The notes: generated from the letters alone by a model not told the origin. Shown: positions 45,675 through 56,179, counted from the stretch's first letter. The stretch is DNA of 64,000 nucleotides from Comamonas testosteroni (GCF_014076415.1 NZ_CP043568.1:1178001-1242000), one strand, 5' to 3'. Numbers and translations: made by a program.

Positions 45675-46892
45675 ATGACCACCCTAGGAACCCCTCTCTC
45701 CCCCAATGCCACCAAAGTCATGCTGCTGGGCAGCGGCGAACTGGGCAAGGAAGTGCTGATTGCCCTGCAGCGCCTGGGCGTGGAAACCATTGCTGTGGAC
45801 CGTTATGAAAACGCGCCTGGCCAGCAGGTGGCCCACCATGCGCGCACCATCACCATGAGCGATCCGGCCCAGCTCAAGGCGCTGATCGAAGAGGTCAAGC
45901 CCGATCTGGTCGTGCCCGAGATAGAAGCCATTGCCACGCCCATGCTGGAAGAGCTGGAGGCCGCAGGCATCATCACCTGCATTCCCACGGCCCGCGCCGC
46001 GCGTCTGACCATGGACCGTGAAGGTATTCGCCGTCTGGCTGCTGAAACCCTGGGCCTGCCCACCAGCCCCTATCGTTTCTGCGACTCCCTGGCCGAGCTG
46101 CAGGCCGCGATCGACGGCAGCGACGGCCAGCCCGCCATCGGCTACCCCTGTGTGGTCAAGCCTGTGATGAGCAGCTCGGGCAAGGGCCAGAGCAAGATCG
46201 ACGGCCCGGCCGATGTGGCCAAGGCCTGGGATTACGCCATGGCCGGCGGCCGTGTCGCCAAGGGCCGCGTGATCGTCGAAGGCTTTATCGACTTCGATTA
46301 CGAAATCACCCAGCTCACCGTGCGCGCCAAGGGCGCGGATGGCCAGATCGAAACCCATTTCTGCGACCCCGTGGGTCATGTCCAGCAGGCCGGCGATTAT
46401 GTGGAAAGCTGGCAGCCTCACCCCATGCATCCAGCAGCGCTGGAGAAATCGCGCCAGATTGCCAAGGCCGTCACCGACGACCTGGGCGGCCTGGGTCTGT
46501 TTGGCGTGGAACTGTTTGTGAAGGGTGAGCAGGTCTGGTTCAGCGAAGTCTCGCCACGCCCTCATGACACAGGTCTGGTGACGCTGTGCACGCAGTGGCA
46601 AAGCGAGTTCGAGTTGCATGCCCGCGCGATTCTGGGTCTGCCTGTGGATGCCAGCCTGCGCAACCCCGGAGCCAGTGCCGTGATCTACGGCGGTCAGGAT
46701 GCCGAAGGCCTGGTGTTTGATGGTGTGGAGCAAGCCCTGGCAGTGCCTGGCACCGATTTGCGCCTCTTCGGCAAGCCCGAGAGCTTTGTCAAGCGTCGCA
46801 TGGGCGTGGCCCTGGCGCGCGCCAGCGATGTGGAGCAGGCCCGTGTGAATGCCAAGCTGGCTGCGAGCAAGGTCAGGCCGCGTCTGCCTTGA
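45675..46892 (+). CDS. purT: Phosphoribosylglycinamide formyltransferase 2 (formate-dependent)
   Basis: 405 residues from the ATG at 45675. An ATP-grasp enzyme: N-terminal [33 protein letters not shown], the P-loop-like [49 protein letters not shown] and TGLVTLCTQ. It makes formyl-GAR from formate, ATP and GAR, independent of folate. Monocistronic, ended by a bidirectional terminator. Confidence 0.97.
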   Translation: MTTLGTPLSPNATKVMLLGSGELGKEVLIALQRLGVETIAVDRYENAPGQQVAHHARTITMSDPAQLKALIEEVKPDLVVPEIEAIATPMLEELEAAGIITCIPTARAARLTMDREGIRRLAAETLGLPTSPYRFCDSLAELQAAIDGSDGQPAIGYPCVVKPVMSSSGKGQSKIDGPADVAKAWDYAMAGGRVAKGRVIVEGFIDFDYEITQLTVRAKGADGQIETHFCDPVGHVQQAGDYVESWQPHPMHPAALEKSRQIAKAVTDDLGGLGLFGVELFVKGEQVWFSEVSPRPHDTGLVTLCTQWQSEFELHARAILGLPVDASLRNPGASAVIYGGQDAEGLVFDGVEQALAVPGTDLRLFGKPESFVKRRMGVALARASDVEQARVNAKLAASKVRPRLP

Positions 46893-46901
46893 TGGAATCA
46901 A

Positions 46902-46928
46902 AAAAGGGCTTCTCAGGAAGCCCTTTTG
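46902..46928. terminator. Bidirectional terminator between purT and mscS-like gene
   Basis: AAAAGGGCTT (46902-46911) pairs with AAGCCCTTTT (46918-46927), giving T-runs on both strands. Confidence 0.85.
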
Positions 46929-46953
46929 CATGGAGGCCGGGTCTCAGCCGCTC

Positions 46954-47610
46954 TCAGCCCGAGGCAGCTGCGCTGCCGCCAGGAGTCGTGATTGCCACGG
47001 CGCACGCTTCTTCCTGGCTGGTGGCTGGCGTGTTCTCCGTCACCATCGGCATCCCGCCTTTCCAGCGGCGAATGACACGCTGGAAGATCAGTGAGTTGGG
47101 AATCTGCAGCAGATTGGGCATGCCTGCCGGTGCGCTGTCATCCTGCAAGGTGATGTAGAGCATATTGAGATCGATCACGCGGCCCTTGGCGCCAGGCTTC
47201 TCGGCAGTGTCGAGCACCTCGATATAGTCGCCCAGGCGGAAGGGACCGACGGTGACGATCAGCAGCGCGCAAAACAGATTGGAGAGCACGCTCCAGGCTG
47301 CGAAGAAGGCAACGGCACCCACTGTGGCAAAGCCGGTGAAAGCCGTCCAGAGCACGGTAGCCGACATGCCCAGGCGCTCCAGAATCGCCAGTATGGCGGC
47401 GGCGATGATGATCCAGCGAAACACGCCGCGCAGCGGCATGAGCAGCTCATGAGGCAGGTCATATGCCTTGCCTGCGCGCGAGATGATGCGCTTGATGAGC
47501 CAGTTGATCAGCCAGGCCACCAGGATGATGAGAAAGATCTGAACCCCGGGAATCAGGATTTCAAGCCAGTCCTGCATCCAATCGGGCAGGCGCATTTGAA
47601 GACGACGCAT
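46954..47610 (-). CDS. Small-conductance mechanosensitive channel, MscS family
   Basis: 218 residues. Membrane segments lie at about 18-40 (ILIPGVQIFLIILVAWLINW), 63-82 and the pore helix at about 88-118 (FTGFATVGAVAFFAAWSVLS). The beta domain follows with GPFRLGDYIEVLDTAEKPGA and the motif NLLQIPNSLI. It is shorter than E. coli MscS (286) because the cytoplasmic cage is truncated after the beta domain. It likely releases solutes on hypo-osmotic shock. M6 is an alternative start. Confidence 0.9.
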   Translation of the reverse strand: MRRLQMRLPDWMQDWLEILIPGVQIFLIILVAWLINWLIKRIISRAGKAYDLPHELLMPLRGVFRWIIIAAAILAILERLGMSATVLWTAFTGFATVGAVAFFAAWSVLSNLFCALLIVTVGPFRLGDYIEVLDTAEKPGAKGRVIDLNMLYITLQDDSAPAGMPNLLQIPNSLIFQRVIRRWKGGMPMVTENTPATSQEEACAVAITTPGGSAAASG

Positions 47611-47748
47611 AACCAGTCACTCGAGAAAAACGGCAGAGGTCAGCCCCGAAGGGCTGACAGGACAATGCGCCAATCCTAGCGTCTCTTGAGAGCGGAGCTG
47701 GTAAGTGTCGATTGGGTAGGCCGTGCCGCAACGCTGCCTGGCGGACTG

Positions 47749-48807
47749 CTAGATCTGTCTCTGCTCTATGGTGTCCATCTGCATCTCGAAGCTGAAGAAG
47801 CGGTTGCGCCCTTGAGACTTGGCGGCATACAGGGCTTCGTCAGCCCGCATCAGCATGGATTCGGCGCTGGTGTGCTCGTCGGGAATGCAGGTGGTAATGC
47901 CGCCGGAGAGGGTCAGCGGAATATCCTCGGCGGCTCCTGGCGGGCGAATCTTGAGGAACTTGAGCATTTGGCCGAGAGCGCGTGCGAAGGTCATCGAGCC
48001 GGAGCGCGGGGTATTGGGCAGGATCATGGCAAACTCTTCACCGCCGTAGCGTGCGGCGATGTCGCGCGGGCGCACGCAGACTTCGCGCAGCAGACGCCCG
48101 ACCTGCTTGAGGCATTCGTCACCCTGGACATGGCCGTAGGTATCGTTGAAGTGCTTGAAGTGATCGAGGTCGCAAAGCATCAGCGTCAGTGGCCTGCTCT
48201 CGCGCCTTGCCGCAGCAATTTCGGCATGCAGCATGCGATCGAGGCCCCGGCGATTGACCAGACCCGTGAGCGCATCGAGCTCCACCATTTCGTTGAGCTT
48301 TTGATTCGCCAGATGCAGCTCTGCAGAGACCGTGACCAGGCGGCGGCGCATGTCCAGCAGGCGGCGCATGGCGCGCAGCTTGGCGACCAGCACAATGGGT
48401 TTGACGGGTTTGACCAGATAGTCGTCGCCACCCGCTTCAATGCCGCGCCAGACGTCAAGATCGTTGTCCAGGCCGGAGAGAAAGATGATGGGGGTCCACT
48501 CCCCGGGCTCGGCCTCGCGCAGCTGACGCGCGACCCAGTAGCCGTCTTCGCCGGGGAGGCGGATGTCCAGCAGCACCAGATCGGGTCTTTCGCTGCGAAA
48601 CAGTGCCAGCGCGGTGCGGCCGTTTTCGGCTTCCAGCACCTGGGTCACGCCGGCCTGGCGAAGTTCCGTCACCAGAGCAGCGCGCATGACTGCCTGATCC
48701 TCGACGACCAGTACGGAGAATGGGGTTGCAGAATCGGGTGACGAGAACCGTGCCCCGCTGGATTCGATGGCAGACAAAGCTGATGCGGAAGATGGCTGAG
48801 CTGTCAT
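47749..48807 (-). CDS. Response regulator with GGDEF diguanylate cyclase output
   Basis: 352 residues. The REC domain (about 30-150) has D81 as phosphorylation site in LVLLDIRLPG and K133 in YLVKPVKP. A helical linker follows. The GGDEF domain (about 175-340) carries the active-site GGEEF (255-259) and an intact inhibitory site RPRD (246-249) five residues before it. It should make c-di-GMP when phosphorylated, with product feedback. No cognate histidine kinase is adjacent. Its WspR/PleD-like plan links a signal to biofilm or motility control. Confidence 0.94.
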   Translation of the reverse strand: MTAQPSSASALSAIESSGARFSSPDSATPFSVLVVEDQAVMRAALVTELRQAGVTQVLEAENGRTALALFRSERPDLVLLDIRLPGEDGYWVARQLREAEPGEWTPIIFLSGLDNDLDVWRGIEAGGDDYLVKPVKPIVLVAKLRAMRRLLDMRRRLVTVSAELHLANQKLNEMVELDALTGLVNRRGLDRMLHAEIAAARRESRPLTLMLCDLDHFKHFNDTYGHVQGDECLKQVGRLLREVCVRPRDIAARYGGEEFAMILPNTPRSGSMTFARALGQMLKFLKIRPPGAAEDIPLTLSGGITTCIPDEHTSAESMLMRADEALYAAKSQGRNRFFSFEMQMDTIEQRQI

Positions 48808-48920
48808 GGGAGGAAGATCAGGGTCGGACGCATCTGTGGTTCAGGCATGTTCCGAAAAATATATTGTTACCTTATACGCCGGTTTAGGGCAACAGGCTTT
48901 GCGAATGGTCACGGAGATAC

Positions 48921-49949
48921 TCAGGCCAATGCCAGCGTGGAGTGCGCCTTGCTGCTTTCATCGTGCCAGATGACAAAAGTCTGTGCCGTCGGGCACTGCG
49001 TCGTCGCACCCAGCTGGTCGATAAAGCGACAGGCCGCGAACTGCGCCGATCTGGCCTCGTAGTCCGATACCCACTGCTGGCGCGAAGCCTGTGAGGCGGC
49101 CGGCAGGGGCCAGCGCCTTTCCTGGGTGGACAGGCCATTCAGGCCCATGCGCCAGGGTTTGCCGCTGACACGAGCGCGAAAGCACTGCTGCTGGTTGCAC
49201 AGCATGGCGTAGAGAGGGTCAACCTCGAGTTGCTGGAACAGCGCCTGAACCTCGGGGGAAGAGGGGCTGAATGCGGCGTGAGTGACAATGACGCGCAATC
49301 CTTTGGGCGTTTCGTAGACGCGCAGGCCCCAATCCGGGTGTCCGACCGCAAAAGCCTGAACCTTTGCCAGAGCGGCATCGATGGGCGGTGGCTGCAGGGC
49401 TTCGGCGCGCCGCGCATGGCGGGCATGCAACCATTGCTTGAGGCCCGACCAGAAGACCAGGCCGATGCCGGCCACCAGCAGCATCAATATCGCGGCACCG
49501 AGACTCCAGGTCAGCGGGGTCATCCACAGCCAGGGCAGGGCCAGAGCCAGCAGCAGCGACGAGATGACAGGGAAGCGGGCAGGCTTTTTCTGCCGCGGAA
49601 AGTCGATATCGGCAATGGCCACGTTCTCTGTATTCAGGCAGTGTGCGCCATAGCTGTTGCGGGTCAAGACGGACTCATCACGCCGCTCCAGCACCTCTTC
49701 GCGAATGGGTGTGCCGCCGTCCAGCCCGTATTCACCACGCCATTCCATGCGCTCGAACCCCGCATCGAGGTGGCGTTGCGTGGGGGCGGCCAGCACGGCG
49801 TCCAGCGCGTCCTGGGCTCGTTGCTGCGCATGGTTCTCTGCTTCCTGCTGGCTGTGGTCGGACCAGCCCCAACGCTGGACGGTCGCGCCGTGGCGTTGGC
49901 CGGTTGCATGGCGCAGCCGCGCTTGCGCCCAGTATTGAGGGATATGCAT
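48921..49949 (-). CDS. Conserved hypothetical membrane protein
   Basis: 342 residues from the ATG at 49949 (MHIPQYWAQARLRHATGQRH); the frame opens at 49982. The N-terminal part has a pattern I recall from other betaproteobacterial hypothetical proteins: VQRWGWSDHSQQEAENHAQQ, PIREEVLERR and LTRNSYGAHCLNTENVAIAD. Two membrane segments lie near residues 130-150 and 155-172. The C-terminal part contains GLRVYETPKGLRVIVTHAAF. Function unknown; probably a cytoplasmic-facing domain on each side of a hairpin in the membrane. Confidence 0.8.
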   Translation of the reverse strand: MHIPQYWAQARLRHATGQRHGATVQRWGWSDHSQQEAENHAQQRAQDALDAVLAAPTQRHLDAGFERMEWRGEYGLDGGTPIREEVLERRDESVLTRNSYGAHCLNTENVAIADIDFPRQKKPARFPVISSLLLALALPWLWMTPLTWSLGAAILMLLVAGIGLVFWSGLKQWLHARHARRAEALQPPPIDAALAKVQAFAVGHPDWGLRVYETPKGLRVIVTHAAFSPSSPEVQALFQQLEVDPLYAMLCNQQQCFRARVSGKPWRMGLNGLSTQERRWPLPAASQASRQQWVSDYEARSAQFAACRFIDQLGATTQCPTAQTFVIWHDESSKAHSTLALA

Positions 49950-50056
49950 GGTGGGCCAGTATAGCCATGGGGCTGATGCCACTGTCGCTGGCCAGATGGC
50001 CGACAGCGATTGGATGAGCTTGCGCCGGGCTTTGGCTTGCGCGGCTGAACAGGCTC

Positions 50057-50893
50057 TCAGGATTGAATGGGCGCGAACGGCAGGTAGTCGATCTGCGTGC
50101 CACGCACGACGATCGCCGTCGACTCGGGCACCTGTGCCCAGGCCTGCGGCAGATCGACCAGCGGCTCGGACACGATCAAATACGCATCGTCACCAACGGC
50201 CGCGATGCGCGGGTCGTCGGGGTAGAGCGCGTGAAGATGCTTGAAGGAGGTGCTGTGATAGAGCGAGCGCGGCGACTGGCCTTCGCTCGCGTAGCGCACG
50301 GCCACCAGTTGCTCGCCATCGCTGGCACACACGGTCATGCTCAGCGGGTGAGCTATCCCGTGGCTGCGCGCCGTGGTCTCGACAAAGCCCGCCATGCGCG
50401 CGATGGCCGGCACAGGACTGTGCTCCAGCCCGAAACTCATGGCCAGAAGAAACATGGTCTCCGAGTCCGTCGAGCCTTCCAGCGAGGTGAAGAACTGCGG
50501 ATCGATGGCCATGAGCAGATCGCGCCGTACCAGAGGAAAGTCCTCGATCATGCCGTTGTGCATGAACATCCAGCGCCGGTGGCGGAAGGGATGGCAGTTG
50601 GTCTCCTGCACAGGCGTATGCGTTGCCGCGCGAACATGCGCAAGAAACATGGGCGCCGACACGGCGCGCGACAGCTCGCGCAGGTTGTGATCGTGCCAGG
50701 CCGGCTGGATGCAGCGATAGCGAAAGGGCATGTCGCGCGGATGCTGGTACCAGCCCAGTCCGAAGCCATCGCCATTGGTCGTCGTCGCTCCGAATCTCGA
50801 ATGCAGGCTTTGGTCGATCAGCGAATGGCGTGCGTGGAACAGCATTGTTTCCAGGGAAACAGGATTGCCGGTATAGGCCAGCCAACGACACAT
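50057..50893 (-). CDS. Class II glutamine amidotransferase, YafJ family
   Basis: 278 residues from the ATG at 50893. Cys2 (MCRWLAYTGNPVSLETML) is the N-terminal nucleophile after Met removal. Further sites are RFGATTTNGDGFGLGWY, FLAHVRAATHTPVQETNCHP, FMHNGMIEDF and STDSETMFLLAM. This glutaminase domain alone releases ammonia from glutamine. YafJ-type proteins have no defined acceptor. The neighbours give no clue. Confidence 0.92.
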   Translation of the reverse strand: MCRWLAYTGNPVSLETMLFHARHSLIDQSLHSRFGATTTNGDGFGLGWYQHPRDMPFRYRCIQPAWHDHNLRELSRAVSAPMFLAHVRAATHTPVQETNCHPFRHRRWMFMHNGMIEDFPLVRRDLLMAIDPQFFTSLEGSTDSETMFLLAMSFGLEHSPVPAIARMAGFVETTARSHGIAHPLSMTVCASDGEQLVAVRYASEGQSPRSLYHSTSFKHLHALYPDDPRIAAVGDDAYLIVSEPLVDLPQAWAQVPESTAIVVRGTQIDYLPFAPIQS

Positions 50894-50972
50894 GGCGCTC
50901 TCCTTGTGGACATGGAACCGAGGATTCATCCTATCGGCACCAGACGCCACCGGGGCAATACCGGTATTTTGC

Positions 50973-51070
50973 TGATTTTTAATAGCTGGTAGCGCCTGCT
51001 CTGCCTGGTTTTCAGTAATAAAAGTATCTGAAAACCAAGACAGTCAAGCGCTAACAGCTATCAATTTTCA
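50973..51070. repeat. Intergenic palindromic repeat, copy 6, long nested form
   Basis: The outer arms TAATAGCTGGTAGCGCCTG (50980-50998) and CAAGCGCTAACAGCTATCA (51045-51063) pair with three mismatches. Inside lies a perfect 10-bp stem, TGGTTTTCAG (51006-51015) with CTGAAAACCA (51028-51037). It fills the yafJ-lysS gap and may act as the lysS terminator. Confidence 0.65.
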
Positions 51071-51073
51071 GGC

Positions 51074-52618
51074 TTACTGTTCGCGGCGCAGGGCAGGGAA
51101 CAGAATCACGTCGCGGATGCTGGCGCTGTCGGTCAGCAGCATCATGAAGCGGTCGATACCGATGCCGCAGCCGCCGGTGGGGGGCATGCCGTACTCGAGT
51201 GCGCGCACAAAGTCGTGGTCGAAGTACATGGCTTCGTCGTCGCCGCCGTCCTTGGCTTCCACCTGGGCATTGAAGCGGGCGGCCTGGTCTTCGGCGTCAT
51301 TGAGCTCGGAGAAACCGTTGCCGAATTCGCGGCCGGTGATGTAGAGCTCGAAGCGCTCGGTCACTTCGGGACGCTCGTCGTTGGCACGCGCCAGTGGCGA
51401 GATCTCGGTGGGGTGTTCCATGATGAAGGTGGGGTTCCACAGCTTCTCTTCCACCACCTCTTCGAAGTACAGCACCTGCAGGCTGGCCAGGGTGCGGGTG
51501 GACAGCTTGTCCTTGTCTTCCTTCATGCCCAGCTTCTTCAGGGCATTGGTCAGCCATTCGCGGTTGGCCACGTTGTCGCCGGCTTCGGTGTACTTGACGA
51601 TGGCTTCGGGGATGGTCAGGCGCTCGAAGGGCTTGGCCAGGTCCACGGGCTTGCCGCCATAGCTCAGCGAAAGAGTCCCCACGGCCTTGATGGCTGCGTC
51701 GCGGATCAGCTTTTCGGTGTAGTCCATCAGGTCCTGGTAGTTCCAGTAGGCCGCGTAGAACTCCATCATGGTGAACTCGGGGTTGTGGCGCACCGAGATA
51801 CCTTCGTTGCGGAAGTTGCGGTTGATCTCGAACACGCGCTCGAAGCCGCCGACGATCAGGCGCTTGAGGTAGAGCTCAGGCGCGATGCGCAGGTACATCT
51901 CCTGGTCCAGCGCATTGTGGTGGGTGATGAAGGGCTTGGCATTGGCACCGCCGGGGATGGGGTGCAGCATGGGTGTCTCGACTTCGAGGAAGCCGTGTTC
52001 GACCATGAAGTCGCGGATGCCGGCCACAGCCTTGCTGCGGGCCACGAAGCGCTTGCGAGCCTCCTCGTCGGTCATCAGGTCCACATAGCGCTGGCGCACC
52101 TTCTGCTCCAGGTCTGCCATGCCGTGGAACTTGTCGGGCATGGGGCGCAGGCTCTTGGTGAGCAGGCGGATTTTCGTGGCCTTGATCGACAGCTCGCCGG
52201 TCTTGGTCTTCATCAGCTGACCTTCGACGGAGATGATGTCGCCCAGATCCCATTTCTTGAAGTCGGCGTAGACCTCTTCACCCACGGCATCGCGGGTGAC
52301 ATAGGCCTGGATACGACCCGTGGCGTCCTGTACGGTGGCAAAGCTGGCCTTGCCCATCACGCGCTTGAGCATCATGCGGCCAGCCACGCTGACGGCGACG
52401 GCTGCAGCGTCCAGAGCTTCGGCATCCTTGTCGCTGTGCTCGGCGATCAGGGCTGCGGCGCGGTGCTCGGGCTTGAAATCGTTGGGAAAGGCAACGCCGC
52501 CGTTGGCCTTGGAGGACTCGCGCAGGGCTTTGAGTTTTTCGCGGCGCTCGGCGATGAGTTTGTTTTCGTCCTGAGGGGCGGTGTTTTCTGCCGCAGAAGA
52601 GATGTTTTGTTCAGTCAT
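51074..52618 (-). CDS. lysS: Lysyl-tRNA synthetase, class II
   Basis: 514 residues from the ATG at 52618. The N-terminal OB-fold anticodon domain covers about 65-170 ([20 protein letters not shown]). The class II motifs are motif 1 around [10 protein letters not shown], motif 2 [20 protein letters not shown] and motif 3 [27 protein letters not shown] is part of the Lys site. A disordered 30-residue N-terminus precedes. Charges tRNA-Lys. Confidence 0.97.
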   Translation of the reverse strand: MTEQNISSAAENTAPQDENKLIAERREKLKALRESSKANGGVAFPNDFKPEHRAAALIAEHSDKDAEALDAAAVAVSVAGRMMLKRVMGKASFATVQDATGRIQAYVTRDAVGEEVYADFKKWDLGDIISVEGQLMKTKTGELSIKATKIRLLTKSLRPMPDKFHGMADLEQKVRQRYVDLMTDEEARKRFVARSKAVAGIRDFMVEHGFLEVETPMLHPIPGGANAKPFITHHNALDQEMYLRIAPELYLKRLIVGGFERVFEINRNFRNEGISVRHNPEFTMMEFYAAYWNYQDLMDYTEKLIRDAAIKAVGTLSLSYGGKPVDLAKPFERLTIPEAIVKYTEAGDNVANREWLTNALKKLGMKEDKDKLSTRTLASLQVLYFEEVVEEKLWNPTFIMEHPTEISPLARANDERPEVTERFELYITGREFGNGFSELNDAEDQAARFNAQVEAKDGGDDEAMYFDHDFVRALEYGMPPTGGCGIGIDRFMMLLTDSASIRDVILFPALRREQ

Positions 52619-52860
52619 GAAAAGAGAGCGCCAGCGACAAGCGCCGGTTGGAGGCCAGGAATAAGGGCGCGGCAAGGATAGCCGCTGCCCGAAACCGGTG
52701 ATTTTAAGTTTTTTGCCGAGTCAGCGGTAAGCGACCGGGCAAAGCGCTCGCAGGAACTGCGGAATGTCGCCTCCATGGCCCAGACTGCCGCCGGGCAAGC
52801 CAGCTGAATGCTGCCGAAAAAGTAGTGTTTCTACGCCGCCGCTAAAGGGAGGAGCCCAAT

Positions 52861-53511
52861 TCAGGCTTCCTCCTGCGGGCCTGATCCGGTAATGCCGCTT
52901 TGCTCCAGCACATCGGCAATCAGCTCCAGTCGCAGCAGCGGGGCATCCAATGTCATGAGCTGCTGCTTGACCCGCACCGGCAGGGGCAGCATCTCGGCCC
53001 AGCGATTGGCAACCCAGGCGCAGTCGTGCATCTGCGTCGGAGTGGGCAGTTGCGCGTGGTCGGGGTCGTGGGCCTGCAGGTTCAGCAAGGCCTGAGCCAG
53101 TGCATAGGAGGTGCTGAGCAAATGCTTGGGAACAGTGACCTTGGGGTCGTCGGGCAGCATGGCGACATCGGCTACCCACAGGCCATGCGGCAACTGCCAG
53201 CAGCGCTGGATATGAAAGCGCTGGATGCCCTTGCATTGCAGGTGTAGCAGTCCGGGCTGGGGGGAGTCGAGCCGGGCGATATGGGCCAGCACGCCCTCCG
53301 AGTGCAGGCGCTCGGTCTGGGCGCCGGCCTTGCGTACCTCCTGTCCCGACTGCAGCGCAACCACGCCGAAAGGGGCGTCGGCATGCTGGCATTTGCGGAT
53401 CATGTCCAGATAACGCACCTCGAAGACCTGCAGGCTCAGCAGGCCTTCGGGAAACAGCACCGTGTTCAGCGGGAACAGGGGCAGGGAATGAAGACTTTGC
53501 GTATCGGTCAT
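52861..53511 (-). CDS. LON peptidase substrate-binding domain protein
   Basis: 216 residues. The N-terminal LON domain has LPLFPLNTVLFPEGLLSLQV, FEVRYLDMIRKC and FGVVAL. The ATPase and protease domains of Lon are absent. Such free-standing domains may present peptides or act as cereblon-like adaptors; the function is not settled. The last 30 residues include LRLELIADVLEQSGI. The 182-base gap to lysS holds nothing recognisable. Confidence 0.9.
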   Translation of the reverse strand: MTDTQSLHSLPLFPLNTVLFPEGLLSLQVFEVRYLDMIRKCQHADAPFGVVALQSGQEVRKAGAQTERLHSEGVLAHIARLDSPQPGLLHLQCKGIQRFHIQRCWQLPHGLWVADVAMLPDDPKVTVPKHLLSTSYALAQALLNLQAHDPDHAQLPTPTQMHDCAWVANRWAEMLPLPVRVKQQLMTLDAPLLRLELIADVLEQSGITGSGPQEEA

Positions 53512-53571
53512 GGTGCCCGGCTATCATCCCACGAATGGGTGAGTTGCTCACTGTTTTCTGAATTGGGTCAC

Positions 53572-54138
53572 ATGCTGTTTGAAATCGTTCTGTTCCTGCT
53601 GGATGTCGTCGTCGGCTTGATCACCGGCGCCTGTCTGCTGCGCATGTATATGCAGGCGCAGCGCGTGCCGTTCGGCAACCCCGTGGGGCAGCTGGTCTTT
53701 GCGCTGAGCGACTGGATCGTCATGCCGCTGCGCAAGATCGTGCCCGCCAAGGGCCGCTGGGACAAATCCAGCCTGATTGCTGCCCTGCTGCTGCAACTGG
53801 CGCAGGTGCTGCTGATCTGGCTGCTGCTGGGTGCCAAGGGCTCGGTGCTGGCGCTGCCCTGGCTGGCTTTTTGCGGACTGGTCAAGGTCATCCTGTCCGG
53901 CATGATGGGCATCTTGCTGATCTACGCCATCCTGTCCTGGGTTCAGCCCTATTCCCCCATCTACGGCGTGCTGCAGCGTCTGGCGGAGCCGCTGGTGGCA
54001 CCGATCCGCAAGGTGGTGCCCCTGATAGGCAATGTGGACTTTTCTGCTCTGATTGCCCTGATCGGCCTGCAGGTGCTGCTGATGGTGCTCAACTATGTGC
54101 AGGCCGGCGGTCTGTCCATGATTGCAGGTGTGCGCTAA
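53572..54138 (+). CDS. YggT family membrane protein
   Basis: 188 residues from the ATG at 53572. It has two YGGT repeats, one with CLLRMYMQAQRVPFGNPVGQ and LSDWIVMPLRKIVP, the other with YAILSWVQPYSPIYGVLQRL and EPLVAPIRKVVP. Each repeat follows one membrane helix, giving about four to five segments. The family is linked to osmotic shock tolerance or cell division, but its role is unclear. Not next to proC here. Confidence 0.9.
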   Translation: MLFEIVLFLLDVVVGLITGACLLRMYMQAQRVPFGNPVGQLVFALSDWIVMPLRKIVPAKGRWDKSSLIAALLLQLAQVLLIWLLLGAKGSVLALPWLAFCGLVKVILSGMMGILLIYAILSWVQPYSPIYGVLQRLAEPLVAPIRKVVPLIGNVDFSALIALIGLQVLLMVLNYVQAGGLSMIAGVR

Positions 54139-54250
54139 GGGCGCTGCCCGGGCCGGGAAAGCCGCATCGCCTTGAGGGAAGTCTCGTCAGTTCCAAAGCC
54201 TCTTCTGAGGTTCTTTGTGAATGTCCCGAGGCGATGAAGCCGACAAAAAA

Positions 54251-54289
54251 AACGGCTGACGCAGATGAATGCTGCGTCAGCCGTTTTGC
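54251..54289. terminator. Bidirectional terminator between yggT and accD
   Basis: AACGGCTGACGCAG (54251-54264) pairs perfectly with CTGCGTCAGCCGTT (54272-54285); A-run on the left and T-rich sequence on the right serve both strands. Confidence 0.92.
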
Positions 54290-54306
54290 TTTTTGCTCGT
54301 CCGGGC

Positions 54307-55182
54307 TTATTGCACGGCGTCCGCAGGCAGACGTTGCAGCATGGCCAGAGAGCTGGAGACGCGATCGCGCAGCTCGCGGCGGTCGACGATCATGTCCACG
54401 GCGCCCTTGTCCTGCAGGAATTCGGCGCGCTGGAAGCCTTCGGGCAGCTTCACGCGCACGGTGGTTTCGATCACGCGAGGGCCGGCAAAGCCGATCAGGG
54501 CCTTGGGTTCGGCGATCACGATATCGCCCACGAAGGCGAAGCCGGCGGACACACCGCCCATGGTCGGGTCGGTCAGCACGGAGATATAGGGCAGGCCCTT
54601 CTTGGCCAGACGTGTCAGTGCTGCATTGGTCTTGGCCATTTGCATCAGCGACAGCAGGCCTTCCTGCATGCGGGCACCGCCGGTGGCAGTGAAGCAGATG
54701 AAAGGCACTTTCTGCTCGATGGCGGTTTCCACGCCGCGCACAAAGCGTTCGCCGACCACGGAGCCCATGGAGCCGCCCATGAAGTCGAACTCGAAGCAGG
54801 CTACGACCACATTGATGCTCTTGACGGAGCCACCCATGACGATCAGTGCGTCGGTCTCGCCAGTGTTCTCCAGCGCTTCCTTCAGACGCTCGGGGTACTT
54901 TCGGCTGTCCTTGAATTTCAGCGGGTCGACAGGAATGACTTCCTGTGCGATTTCATAGCGGCCTTCGGCGTCGAGGAAATGGTTCAGACGCGCGCGCGCA
55001 CCGATGCGGTGGTGGTGGCCGCAGGTCGGGCAGACGTTCTGGTTCTTTTCCAGATCGGTCTTGTACAGAACGGTTTCGCAGCTGGGGCACTTGATCCACA
55101 GACCTTCGGGAATCTGCTGGTGGCGTTCCGTCGGATTGGTCTGCTGGATTTTTGCAGGCAGAAGTTTTTCAAGCCAGGACAT
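54307..55182 (-). CDS. accD: Acetyl-CoA carboxylase, carboxyltransferase beta subunit
   Basis: 291 residues from the ATG at 55182 ([20 protein letters not shown]). The N-terminal zinc ribbon has C32, C35, C51 and C54 (KCPSC ... [12 protein letters not shown]). The carboxyltransferase fold contains [23 protein letters not shown] residues and [16 protein letters not shown], with oxyanion-type glycines. It works with AccA to make malonyl-CoA, the FabD substrate. It lies after trpA, as in most proteobacteria, but a repeat-bearing gap of 187 bases separates them. Confidence 0.96.
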   Translation of the reverse strand: MSWLEKLLPAKIQQTNPTERHQQIPEGLWIKCPSCETVLYKTDLEKNQNVCPTCGHHHRIGARARLNHFLDAEGRYEIAQEVIPVDPLKFKDSRKYPERLKEALENTGETDALIVMGGSVKSINVVVACFEFDFMGGSMGSVVGERFVRGVETAIEQKVPFICFTATGGARMQEGLLSLMQMAKTNAALTRLAKKGLPYISVLTDPTMGGVSAGFAFVGDIVIAEPKALIGFAGPRVIETTVRVKLPEGFQRAEFLQDKGAVDMIVDRRELRDRVSSSLAMLQRLPADAVQ

Positions 55183-55280
55183 GGTTATTTCCTTTTCAGT
55201 TTCCACTGCACTGCGCGCCACCCGCAACCCATGAGAGCGGCGCGGCGCAGGCACTGGCGCAATCCCGGTCAGGGACAGCG

Positions 55281-55349
55281 AGCAAGGGCCGCCCCGCTGC
55301 GAGGCTGTCGTCCCCCTTCAAGGGGGAAGCGGCAAAGCCGCTCAGGGGG
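55281..55349. repeat. GC-rich intergenic repeat with hairpin, trpA-accD gap
   Basis: It begins AGCAAGGGCCGCCCC and ends CTCAGGGGG. In the middle TCCCCCTT (from 55311) and AAGGGGGA (to 55327) form a hairpin, and AGCGGC / GCCGCT a second one. Reverse complement shares both flanks with 1254-1297. Confidence 0.65.
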
Positions 55350-55369
55350 TGGCTGATTTCAGGGCTGCA

Positions 55370-56179
55370 TTATGCGTCGAGAGCCTTTCGCACACCACGC
55401 AGAAAGTCTATTGCCAGAGGCACGATCTTCTCGTGGGGCTGGTTGTCGAGCAGGTCAATGATGCGGCTGCCGATGATGACGGCGTCGGCAACCTGGCCCA
55501 CGGTCTGTGCGGTCTGGGCATCGCGAATGCCGAAACCCACGCCCACGGGCACGCTGACATGCTGGCGAATGCGCGGCAGCATGGCCTCCACGGCCGAGGT
55601 GTCCAGAGCGCCCGAACCGGTCACGCCCTTGAGCGAGACATAGTAGACATAGCCGCTGGCCACGCGCGCCACCTGCTGCATGCGCTCGTCCGTGCTGGTG
55701 GGAGCCAGCAGGAAGATCAGGTCCATGTCGCGGGCCTTGAGCTTGGCTGCAAACTCCTCGCATTCCTCGGGCGGATAGTCCACGATCAGCACGCCATCGA
55801 CGCCGGCTGCGGCGGCATGGTTGACGAAGGCATCTTCGCCATGGATCTGATCGTAGCGCTCCACGGGGTTGGCATAGCCCATGAGCACCACGGGCGTGGT
55901 CTGGTCCTTTTTGCGGAACTCGGCCACATAGGCCAGCACCTGGCTCAGACCCACGCCGTTGGCGATGGCCTTGTCGCCCGCACGCTGGATGGTGGGGCCG
56001 TCGGCCATGGGGTCGGAGAAGGGCACGCCCAGCTCGATCACGTCGGCACCGGCTTCCACCATGCCGTGCATGAGGGGCGGGGTGATGGCGGCGAACGGGA
56101 AACCTGCTGTCACATAGGGAATCAAGGCCTTGCGGCCTTCTTCCTTGAGCTTGTTGAAGGTGGCGGTAATTCGGCTCAT
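55370..56179 (-). CDS. trpA: Tryptophan synthase alpha subunit
   Basis: 269 residues, (beta/alpha)8 barrel. Catalytic E49 ([21 protein letters not shown]) and D60 are in place. [11 protein letters not shown] begins the barrel; [11 protein letters not shown] is phosphate-binding. It splits indole-3-glycerol phosphate to indole. Overlaps trpB by 4 bases, matching equimolar need. Confidence 0.97.
   Translation of the reverse strand: MSRITATFNKLKEEGRKALIPYVTAGFPFAAITPPLMHGMVEAGADVIELGVPFSDPMADGPTIQRAGDKAIANGVGLSQVLAYVAEFRKKDQTTPVVLMGYANPVERYDQIHGEDAFVNHAAAAGVDGVLIVDYPPEECEEFAAKLKARDMDLIFLLAPTSTDERMQQVARVASGYVYYVSLKGVTGSGALDTSAVEAMLPRIRQHVSVPVGVGFGIRDAQTAQTVGQVADAVIIGSRIIDLLDNQPHEKIVPLAIDFLRGVRKALDA

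Noticed and set aside
52721..53551. 276-residue minus-strand frame overlapping the LON-domain gene
   Set aside because: Its N-terminal part is the LON gene read in another frame. The tail after 52861 looks somewhat protein-like but has no start of its own and no recognisable family.
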